Assembly: GCA_011042035.1 (NCBI GenBank)
Contig: DQZA01000217.1
Location: 1 to 6,087 of the forward strand
From: Desulfobacteraceae bacterium
GTDB taxonomy: Bacteria > Desulfobacterota > DSM-4660 > Desulfatiglandales > Desulfatiglandaceae
Direction of reading: 5' to 3'
DNA length: 6,087 nucleotides
A program made the position numbers and the translations under genes. Below the pieces are notes generated by a model. That model searched no databases and was not told where the DNA came from. It saw only the letters and a program-made list of their open reading frames with translations. Positions 1 to 5,532 of this stretch are shown piece after piece (within the stretch, counting starts at the first letter, position 1; each line of letters starts with the position of its first letter).

Positions 1-1361
1 GCCGCCTCTATAGCCTTTTCCCGGTCCAGCTCCACCATATAAGGAGCCCCTCCAGTTACCTCCTTGGCCCCCTTGAGGATATCCTCGACTATAAGTTGCG
101 GATCTTCAGTCCGGGGATTATCTGACGTGATGACCACAAAATCGCTCATGCTTACGGCAATACGCCCCATCTCGGGCCGCTTGCCCCTGTCCCTGTCACC
201 TCCACAACCAAACACTGTGATTATCCTTTTTGGAGCCACAGACCTCAGGTCTTGCAACACCTTCTCAAGTGCGTCAGGCGTGTGGGCATAGTCTACCAGG
301 ACCGTTATCCCCGAGTTGTTTTTCACTGGTTCCAGCCGCCCAGGTACCGACCCCACACTTGGGACCCCTTTCAAAATAAGCTCCATTGGAACCCCGAGAC
401 AGAATGACGCGGCCACCGCCGCCAGGATGTTGTATAGGTTAAACCTTCCTATTAAGGGGCAAGAAAATCTCTCTTCCCCTCCTGGATAGACGAGCTTACC
501 ACTCAGCCCATCCCTGCTTATAACAACATTATGCGCAGTGAAATCGCATGCCCTGTTGAGCCCATAACTAACAACAGTGGCCTTGGTCATTTGAGCGAGC
601 CTTCTCCCATAAGGACTATCCATATTGATCACGGCCTTTGAATCATTGCCATTGCGGCTTTCCAAGTGCTCTGTGAATAGCAGGCTCTTGGCCTGAAGGT
701 AGTCCTCCATTGAACCGTGGTAGTCCAAATGGTCTCTCGATAGATTCGTAAAGACCCCCACCCTGAATAAGCATTCCGTCACCCGCCCCTGATCCAATGC
801 ATGGGACGATACCTCCACAACTGCATGGGTTGCCCCCATATCTGCCACCTTTTTCAGCCCCTTCATGAGATCCAGAGATTCGGGCGTGGTGACAGGAGCT
901 GGACAAACGAGGCTCTCATAACGATAATTAACCGTCCCTATCACGGCAGGCTTCAAGCCCGCCTCCCTTAAGATGGCCTCAAGAATATAACTCGTTGTCG
1001 TCTTGCCGTTGGTCCCGGTTATTCCAATCAGCTGTAGCCTTTTCTGAGGCCATTCATAATAGACGCTGGCAATCCGCGCGAGCGCTCGACGCGAGTCTGG
1101 AACCTTGATAACCGGTATGCAGGGATCTTGGCCAATATCTTCCTGAACCACCAAGGATGATGCGCCCTTTTCAATGGCATCCCCAACATACAGGTGCCCA
1201 TCACTGGCCGAACCCTTCAAGGCCACAAACAAAAATCCAGGCTTAACCTTTCTTGAATCATATGAAATGCCGCACACACTGGTCCCCATCTCACCCTTCA
1301 ACTCTGCCCCTGGGAGCTGCCTCAAAAGTTCTGCCAAAGGGACCTTCCTTACACTTTCCAT
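1..1361 (-). CDS. murE: UDP-MurNAc-tripeptide synthetase MurE (meso-DAP-adding), 3'-truncated by the window edge
   Basis: This cytoplasmic ATP-dependent ligase adds meso-diaminopimelate to UDP-MurNAc-L-Ala-D-Glu during peptidoglycan precursor synthesis. I translated 453 complete codons from the ATG at 1361. The N-terminal substrate domain is followed by the ATP-binding loop TGTNGKTTTS (residues 115-124), VTTPE (157-161) and the VEVSSHALDQGR segment (182-193). YLQAK (221-225) ends in the lysine expected to be carbamylated. The C-terminal ligase domain begins near 340 with GRLEP. DNPR at 414-417 is the family signature for meso-DAP, rather than lysine, specificity. Family members are usually about 480-510 residues, so some 30-55 residues are missing beyond the left edge; this is a window cut, not a broken gene. 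The start is supported by TAAGGA exactly 7 bases upstream, overlapping the ftsI stop codon. The ftsI-murE gap is 10 bases, consistent with co-transcription. Confidence 0.97.
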   Translation of the reverse strand, partial: MESVRKVPLAELLRQLPGAELKGEMGTSVCGISYDSRKVKPGFLFVALKGSASDGHLYVGDAIEKGASSLVVQEDIGQDPCIPVIKVPDSRRALARIASVYYEWPQKRLQLIGITGTNGKTTTSYILEAILREAGLKPAVIGTVNYRYESLVCPAPVTTPESLDLMKGLKKVADMGATHAVVEVSSHALDQGRVTECLFRVGVFTNLSRDHLDYHGSMEDYLQAKSLLFTEHLESRNGNDSKAVINMDSPYGRRLAQMTKATVVSYGLNRACDFTAHNVVISRDGLSGKLVYPGGEERFSCPLIGRFNLYNILAAVAASFCLGVPMELILKGVPSVGSVPGRLEPVKNNSGITVLVDYAHTPDALEKVLQDLRSVAPKRIITVFGCGGDRDRGKRPEMGRIAVSMSDFVVITSDNPRTEDPQLIVEDILKGAKEVTGGAPYMVELDREKAIEA

Positions 1362-1368
1362 AGCCTAT

Positions 1369-1374
1369 TCCTTA
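1369..1374 (-). promoter_or_regulatory. Ribosome binding site of murE, overlapping the ftsI stop
   Basis: TAAGGA on the minus strand lies 7 bases before the murE ATG. Its TAA is the stop codon of ftsI, so a ribosome ending ftsI sits on the murE initiation site. This favours the ATG at 1361 as the start and suggests translational coupling. Confidence 0.75.
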
Positions 1375-3357
1375 AGACCGAGGTGGCCTAAAGATAATCT
1401 TCACATATTTTACCTGTTTGATTGGAGCTCCGGGAGATGGACTCTGCTTGTATGCAAAACCACTCCCCTCTAGCCTTACCTTCAAGCCAAGACGCACTGC
1501 CTTACAAAGCACTTCCCTCATCCCCATACCTCTGAAGTCAGGAAGGAAGCCCTCCCTTACTTGTTTGGCCAAACCACTCTGATCCTCTGATGCAAAGGTC
1601 GATTTAGGATCACACTGCTCAAATCTCGTAAAGGCTTTTGACCCTGGCCCTTTTTCTGCAAGCCTTACCGAGGGATTTACATTAAGGTGATTAAGGGCCC
1701 ACTGCCCCACTTCCCTGAAAACAGGCGCTGCCACTACTCCGCCATAGGGGATCCCCTTTGGCTCGTCAATTACCGTAGCAATTACAAGCCTTGGATTTTC
1801 CGCAGGGACAAATCCTACAAAACTCGCTACATATTTAGTTCTTGAATATCGCCCACTTTTTTCATCCACTTTTTGTGCGGTCCCAGTTTTTCCTGCTACC
1901 TTATAACCGGCGATTGCAGCGAGGGGCCCTGTACCGCGTTCGCTCACAACATTCTCAAGTATGGCGGTTACCTTCTTAGCGGTTTCCGCAGAGATCACCC
2001 TTCTTATTACCTTTGGCCTGATTATCTTGAGGGCATGACCTCGGGCATCCATGACTTTCTTTACTACATAAGGCTTCATCAGCACGCCCTTGTTGGCGAT
2101 GCATCCCATTGCCACAGCCAACTGCAGTGCCGTGACGCTGAGCCCTTGTCCGAAAAAGGTATTCGCCTGATCTACAGAGTTTGCCTCCCTGGGTGACCTT
2201 ACAAACCCGCTTCTCTCCCCCAAAAGATCTATGCCTGTTTGGCTTCCGAATCCGAACCCCCTTAGGTAATTGTAGAACCTATCATAACCTAGTTGCTGGC
2301 CAATCTTGATAGCGCCTATGTTACTGGAGAGCACAACAATATCCGAAACCGTTAAAGTGCCATATTTATGAGTATCGTGTACAACCCTGTCGGCTATCTT
2401 GTACTTACCCATCTCGCAATAGAGCCTACTGTTAGGGTACAGCACCCCATCTTCTAGCGCCCCTGCAAGCAAGAATGCCTTTATGGTGGAACCAGGTTCA
2501 AAGCAGTCAGTGACTACTTTGTTTCGCCAGTAACCATGAGGGTACCGAGAAAAAATATTTGGATTAAACCGTGGCACCACAGCCATTGCCAGGATCTCAC
2601 CCGTTGAAGGGTCCAGCACAACACACTGGCCTCCCTTCGCCCGGCTCTTTTTTACAGCAACTAGCAGTGCCCTTTCGGCTCTATACTGGATATCCTTGTC
2701 TATGGTGAGAACCAGATTATGGATAGCCTTGTTTTCGGAGCTTTCCCTTCGAATAAAGAATGGTCGGCCAAGGGCGTCTTTCATCTGGATCAATTCATTA
2801 CCTGGCCCGGTAAGTAGCTTATCATACTTGGCCTCAAGACCCTCAAGCCCTCTGTTGTCTATACCCACAAAGCCCAGCAATTGTGCCGCCAATTCTCGAC
2901 CGGGATAATACCGTCCTTTTTCTTTCTCAATACCTACTCCTTTTAGCTTCAGCTTCCTTATTTCATCGGCCTTAGCAGGATCGATCTTTCTCTTCACCCA
3001 CACAAAGGAACGATTCGATCTCAATTTCTTGTAAAGCTTTGTGCTGGAAATCCCTAGTACCCTGGCAACAGTCCTGGAGATCTTAAGTTTATTCTTTATC
3101 TGTCTGGGGTGTGCATAAACCGATGAGACATCTGTGCTGATGGCCAACTCATGACCACTTCGATCATAAATGGTGCCACGGTCCGGAGGGAGTTTTACAA
3201 TAGCAGTATACCCGGATTGGGCCATAGCCCGCAATTGATCCCGCCTTATTACCTGAAATTGGTAGGCCCGAGCCACTATTGTGCCAAAGCCGCATACAAA
3301 AAATAATGCGACCACTATTATGCGGAATCGTATCCATTTCTTCTCCTTTATCTTCAT
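1372..3357 (-). CDS. ftsI: Septal class B penicillin-binding protein FtsI/PBP3 with C-terminal PASTA domain
   Basis: This is a D,D-transpeptidase that cross-links septal peptidoglycan within the divisome. The 661-residue protein has a basic cytoplasmic N-terminus, one membrane helix (about 12-29) and a PBP dimerisation domain that includes PPDRGTIYDR (57-66). The transpeptidase domain runs from about 245 to 555. Its three active-site motifs are intact: S290-TIK (nucleophile serine and lysine), S344-SN and K490-TG followed by TA. A linker (about 556-600) leads to one PASTA domain (about 601-658), a module that in other proteins contacts peptidoglycan or regulates the enzyme. I chose the ATG at 3357 because it forms an ATGA overlap with the ftsL stop. 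A start at 3405 is also open but would add 16 residues unlike an FtsI N-terminus and overlap ftsL by about 50 bases. Neither start has a clear Shine-Dalgarno, so initiation probably depends on coupling to ftsL. SpoVD is a close relative, but the dcw position after ftsL points to FtsI. Confidence 0.96.
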   Translation of the reverse strand: MKIKEKKWIRFRIIVVALFFVCGFGTIVARAYQFQVIRRDQLRAMAQSGYTAIVKLPPDRGTIYDRSGHELAISTDVSSVYAHPRQIKNKLKISRTVARVLGISSTKLYKKLRSNRSFVWVKRKIDPAKADEIRKLKLKGVGIEKEKGRYYPGRELAAQLLGFVGIDNRGLEGLEAKYDKLLTGPGNELIQMKDALGRPFFIRRESSENKAIHNLVLTIDKDIQYRAERALLVAVKKSRAKGGQCVVLDPSTGEILAMAVVPRFNPNIFSRYPHGYWRNKVVTDCFEPGSTIKAFLLAGALEDGVLYPNSRLYCEMGKYKIADRVVHDTHKYGTLTVSDIVVLSSNIGAIKIGQQLGYDRFYNYLRGFGFGSQTGIDLLGERSGFVRSPREANSVDQANTFFGQGLSVTALQLAVAMGCIANKGVLMKPYVVKKVMDARGHALKIIRPKVIRRVISAETAKKVTAILENVVSERGTGPLAAIAGYKVAGKTGTAQKVDEKSGRYSRTKYVASFVGFVPAENPRLVIATVIDEPKGIPYGGVVAAPVFREVGQWALNHLNVNPSVRLAEKGPGSKAFTRFEQCDPKSTFASEDQSGLAKQVREGFLPDFRGMGMREVLCKAVRLGLKVRLEGSGFAYKQSPSPGAPIKQVKYVKIIFRPPRS

Positions 3358-3722
3358 GGCAACACTACAATCTGCTCTGGTGCAGGCTGGCGGAGCCCAA
3401 GACATCGCGTGGCACGGGCATGGAGATTCTGAGGAGATTTCAAGTAGGCTAGCTCCAACCTCAGTTTCTTATTTAGATCCCTAAGCCTAAGTTCTTCCTT
3501 TTTCAATTGGGTAATATTATAACCTAGCTGCGTGGTCTCAAAGTTTGACCACACGAAACCAATACCTGTTACCAGAAGGAAAAAAACCATTAACACCACA
3601 AAAAAGAGCTGTTTGCCGGAAAGTCCCAATGGTTTCCTCTTTCTTTTTGTATTCACTATCCTAATGCCTGTTCTCGCATTGCGGGACCTAACCATACTGT
3701 TGACTCTCTCGGTACCTGTCAT
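3354..3722 (-). CDS. ftsL: Cell division protein FtsL
   Basis: FtsL is a small bitopic membrane protein that, with FtsB/DivIC and FtsQ, links early divisome proteins to FtsW-FtsI and helps activate septal synthesis. The 122-residue product has a strongly basic cytoplasmic tail (KRKRK at 26-30), one membrane helix (about 38-58) and a charged, leucine-rich coiled coil (about 60-96). It ends in an SPQNL...ATRCLGLRQPAPEQIVVL segment typical of FtsL C-termini. FtsL proteins diverge strongly in sequence, so the call rests on architecture, the C-terminal motif and the position between rsmH and ftsI. I chose the ATG at 3722, 2 bases after the rsmH stop, because GAGAGGA lies exactly 7 bases before it. 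A TTG at 3728 is also in frame but would leave almost no spacing from that site. The stop overlaps the ftsI start as ATGA. Confidence 0.92.
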   Translation of the reverse strand: MTGTERVNSMVRSRNARTGIRIVNTKRKRKPLGLSGKQLFFVVLMVFFLLVTGIGFVWSNFETTQLGYNITQLKKEELRLRDLNKKLRLELAYLKSPQNLHARATRCLGLRQPAPEQIVVLP

Positions 3723-3724
3723 AG

Positions 3725-4663
3725 TCAAATCCTCTCTGCAGCCCTCAAAATGGCACTTCTTGATCTTGGGTTTCTGGCTTTTTCATCTTCTGTAGGCCTC
3801 TTTGCCCTTCGGTAGACCCGCCGCATTACAGGTCTCTTCCCACAGACACACCTAGGGAAATCTGGCGGACATGTGCAGCCCTTTTCCCATGACACCATGG
3901 CCTGCTTTACTATCCTATCCTCTACCGAATGATAGGAGAGGATCACTAACCTACCTCCAGGGCCGAAAAAATCGGGCGCCTTTTTAAGGAACGCTTGCAG
4001 GTTTTCCAATTCCCTGTTTACAGCAATTCTGAGAGCTTGAAATGTACGAGTTGCTGGATGCTTTAGCATACCCCCTTTAGGTCGAGGACAGACGGCACTC
4101 ACGAGAGATGCAAGCTGTAAGGAAGTCTGAATGGGGGTCTTGCTACGAGCTCGAATAATTGCCCTGGATATACGCTTTGCTCGCCTTTCTTCACCATAGC
4201 GTCTGAGCAGATCCTCGAGTTCATCTTCTCTAAGGGTGTTTACCAAATCGGCTGCACTGGGCCCCTTGGCCACGGGGTTCATCCTCATATCAAGGGGTTC
4301 GTCACGTAAAAAACTAAAGCCCCTCCCTGAACCCTCCAATTGGAATGAGGACATTCCAAGGTCGAGTAATATGCCATCGGCGCAGTCGATTCCACAATCA
4401 ACCAGCACCGAATCCAACTCCACATAACTTCTATTAAACACCTTGTAGCGGCACTTAAGAGCCTTCAGTCTTTCATTTGCCAGCTCAATTGCTCCAGTAT
4501 CAACGTCTAGCCCTATCAACAACCCATTGTCGCCGAGTTGTCCCCCTATGGCCACACTGTGACCTCCAGTCCCCAGGGTCGCATCTACATACACACCCTC
4601 CTTTTTGACGGCTAGAGCGATCAAAACCTCGTTGAGCAGCACCGGTTCGTGATAATGCCCCAA
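3725..4663 (-). CDS. rsmH: 16S rRNA (cytosine-1402-N4)-methyltransferase RsmH (MraW)
   Basis: RsmH uses S-adenosylmethionine to methylate N4 of C1402 in the 16S rRNA decoding centre, and its gene is a near-constant second member of the dcw cluster. The product is 312 residues from the TTG at 4663, a normal length. Visible family motifs are the N-terminal HEPVLLNEV, the SAM-binding DATLGTGGHS (27-36) and LLDLGMSSFQLE (99-110). Further on are HPATRTFQALRIAVN (202-216) and YHSVEDRIVK (244-253). A cysteine pair arrangement (C263, C265, C272, C274) follows; such CxC...CxC segments occur in many RsmH proteins and might bind metal. There is no nearby ATG. Two TTG codons, at 4669 and 4663, could start it. 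I prefer 4663 because TAAAGGA lies 7 bases before it, while only 1 base separates that site from 4669. The stop lies 2 bases before the ftsL ATG. Confidence 0.96.
   Translation of the reverse strand: MGHYHEPVLLNEVLIALAVKKEGVYVDATLGTGGHSVAIGGQLGDNGLLIGLDVDTGAIELANERLKALKCRYKVFNRSYVELDSVLVDCGIDCADGILLDLGMSSFQLEGSGRGFSFLRDEPLDMRMNPVAKGPSAADLVNTLREDELEDLLRRYGEERRAKRISRAIIRARSKTPIQTSLQLASLVSAVCPRPKGGMLKHPATRTFQALRIAVNRELENLQAFLKKAPDFFGPGGRLVILSYHSVEDRIVKQAMVSWEKGCTCPPDFPRCVCGKRPVMRRVYRRAKRPTEDEKARNPRSRSAILRAAERI
3730..3736 (-). promoter_or_regulatory. Ribosome binding site of ftsL (decides the start)
   Basis: GAGAGGA on the minus strand lies inside the 3' end of rsmH, 7 bases before the ATG at 3722. 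Relative to the upstream TTG at 3728 the spacing would be only 1 base. It therefore supports the ATG start. Confidence 0.75.
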
Positions 4664-4670
4664 GGCCAAT

Positions 4671-4677
4671 TCCTTTA
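4671..4677 (-). promoter_or_regulatory. Ribosome binding site of rsmH, overlapping the mraZ stop
   Basis: TAAAGGA on the minus strand contains the TAA stop of mraZ and lies 7 bases before the TTG at 4663. This spacing is the reason to prefer 4663 over the TTG at 4669 as the rsmH start. It also suggests that translation of rsmH is coupled to mraZ. Confidence 0.7.
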
Positions 4678-5112
4678 TATGCCGAACTCCCTTAGCGACT
4701 GGCTAGCCTTTGGAAAATGTTCTTTAGCCTTTTGAAATGCCTCCTCCCACTTGCCCTTGTCCCAAATCTCAAACCTTTTTAACTGCCCCACTACCATCAC
4801 TTCTCGATCCAACCCAGCAATTTGCCGCAGGTCAGGGGGGATAGTGATTCTATTTTGCTTGAGAGGGCATTCCTTTGCCCCTGAAATGAAATATCGAAGG
4901 TATGTATTCACATCCAGATCAAATTCGGGCAGTTCCATGGCCTTTTGCTCTATTTTGAGCCAGTCCTCTCTGGCGTATACCCAGAGACAGTTATCGTGGT
5001 TAGTGACTACCAGGGTATCCTCCCCTCTGCGGTCGAGAACGTCCCTGAATCGTGTGGGAATTGCTAGACGACCTTTTGCATCAAGCGTGTGTTTCGATCG
5101 CCCTCTGAACAC
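4675..5112 (-). CDS. mraZ: Transcriptional regulator MraZ
   Basis: MraZ is a ring-forming DNA-binding protein that regulates its own dcw operon by binding short direct repeats at the promoter. The 145-residue product has the usual length and two AbrB-like halves. The first carries DAKGR (11-15), the DxxxR motif of the family, in the context LDAKGRLAIPTRFR. In the second half the expected LDKQGR-type motif is replaced by LKQNR (84-88). The aspartate is missing, apparently by a one-residue deletion, although the context (FISGAKECP before, ITIPPDLR after) is well conserved. The start is a GTG at 5112, giving the standard MFRG N-terminus, with AAGGGG 7 bases upstream. It is the first gene of the cluster, directly downstream of a strong promoter and four AAAGTG-type boxes. 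It shares its TAA stop with the rsmH ribosome binding site. Confidence 0.96.
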   Translation of the reverse strand: MFRGRSKHTLDAKGRLAIPTRFRDVLDRRGEDTLVVTNHDNCLWVYAREDWLKIEQKAMELPEFDLDVNTYLRYFISGAKECPLKQNRITIPPDLRQIAGLDREVMVVGQLKRFEIWDKGKWEEAFQKAKEHFPKASQSLREFGI

Positions 5113-5119
5113 CTGACAG

Positions 5120-5125
5120 CCCCTT
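5120..5125 (-). promoter_or_regulatory. Ribosome binding site of mraZ
   Basis: AAGGGG on the minus strand lies 7 bases before the GTG at 5112. Together with the conserved MFRG N-terminus it fixes the mraZ start. Confidence 0.65.
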
Positions 5126-5130
5126 TTTTA

Positions 5131-5167
5131 CCACTATGCGCCACTTTAAGTCACTTTGTGACACTTT
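5131..5167 (-). promoter_or_regulatory. MraZ operator: four tandem AAAGTG-type boxes at 10-base steps
   Basis: On the minus strand the boxes read, in order of transcription, AAAGTGT (5161-5167), AAAGTGA (5151-5157), AAAGTGG (5141-5147) and ATAGTGG (5131-5137). Each is separated by a 3-base spacer, an exact period of 10 bases that puts all boxes on one face of the helix. This matches the AAAGTG[G/T]-N3 direct repeats bound by MraZ in mollicutes and resembles the TGGG repeats with 5-base spacers in E. coli. The first box overlaps the -10 element and the others cover the expected start of transcription, so bound MraZ should repress. Binding here is inferred from sequence, not shown. Confidence 0.85.
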
Positions 5168-5192
5168 TAGGAAAAAATCCCCTCCATGTCAA
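5164..5192 (-). promoter_or_regulatory. Sigma-70-type promoter of the mraZ-led dcw operon
   Basis: On the minus strand a perfect -35 hexamer TTGACA (5187-5192) is followed after 17 bases by a -10 hexamer TAAAAG (5164-5169; consensus TATAAT, four of six). Transcription would be expected to start near 5157, giving a leader of about 45 bases. The location immediately upstream of mraZ and the overlap with the operator support it. The start point itself is inferred. Confidence 0.75.
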
Positions 5193-5218
5193 GAAAAAAG
5201 AGCTTTTTTATAAAGAAA
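5193..5218 (-). promoter_or_regulatory. A/T-rich tract upstream of the -35, possible UP element
   Basis: This tract just upstream of TTGACA is almost entirely A and T, with runs of six A and six T around a central GCTC. Its position fits an UP element contacted by the alpha subunits of RNA polymerase. The runs can also pair as an A/U-only hairpin, but the loop is tiny and the stem weak, so it is a poor terminator candidate for the gene upstream. Confidence 0.4.
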
Positions 5219-5220
5219 AA

Positions 5221-5532
5221 TTAGAAGGTAAATCCGAGGAAATACAGCAGTGAAATACCGTAGATAACCAGGAAAAAGATATTTAATACGAGGCCCGAGT
5301 AGGCATAATCCTTGTCGTTTCGCTCTTCGATGAGGGGAATGGACCGAATGGAACAAAAAACACCACAGCAGAGGATCAAGGGTACGACGCTAAAATAGGG
5401 GAGAAGAAACTTTAACCTGGAGAAATCCTTTTTCACCACAACCACCAGGATGGCCACCACTGCGTTCGCAACAAATGGCAGCAAGAAGCCCACGATAGCC
5501 AAGTGATTAATTTTTCTGTAACCCTTTGCCAT
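5221..5532 (-). CDS. Small membrane protein of unknown function, three predicted helices
   Basis: I do not recognise this 103-residue protein. It has a short basic N-terminus (MAKGYRKINH) and three hydrophobic segments at about 11-33, 42-62 and 78-100. A charged loop (66-75, with EERNDKD) lies between the second and third. The SIRSIPL...YAYSGLVLNIFFLVIYG stretch loosely recalls DUF4190-type small membrane proteins, but the similarity is too weak to assign. The ATG at 5532 follows the TAG stop of the upstream gene with no base between them. There is no good Shine-Dalgarno (GGAAAG is too far away), so translation is probably coupled to the DAC/YbbR gene. The sharing of a transcript suggests a link to that protein or to the envelope. 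Base composition and frame quality look like its neighbours, which supports a real gene. Confidence 0.75.
   Translation of the reverse strand: MAKGYRKINHLAIVGFLLPFVANAVVAILVVVVKKDFSRLKFLLPYFSVVPLILCCGVFCSIRSIPLIEERNDKDYAYSGLVLNIFFLVIYGISLLYFLGFTF

Noticed and set aside
1174..1473. Plus-strand and other out-of-frame open frames, for example at 1174-1473, 1873-2196, 3532-3795, 4751-5116, 5561-5920 and minus-strand 643-906
   Set aside because: All lie opposite or inside well-supported genes, have no family-like sequence and are best explained as shadow frames.
3355..3405. Longer FtsI starting at the ATG at 3405
   Set aside because: It adds 16 residues (with three prolines or cysteines close together) not typical of FtsI, has no ribosome binding site and overlaps ftsL deeply; the ATGA start at 3357 fits better.
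3720..3728. TTG at 3728 as the ftsL start
   Set aside because: The Shine-Dalgarno GAGAGGA would be only 1 base away; the ATG at 3722 has ideal spacing.
5150..5162. Inverted repeat GTCAC-TTT-GTGAC as a separate operator or hairpin
   Set aside because: It is only 5 bases per arm and lies within boxes one and two of the tandem repeat; the 10-base direct repeat explains it better.
5193..5215. A/T inverted repeat as a rho-independent terminator after the gene ending at 5221
   Set aside because: The stem would be A/U only around a 2- to 4-base loop with no GC core; it is better read as an A/T-rich tract upstream of the promoter.
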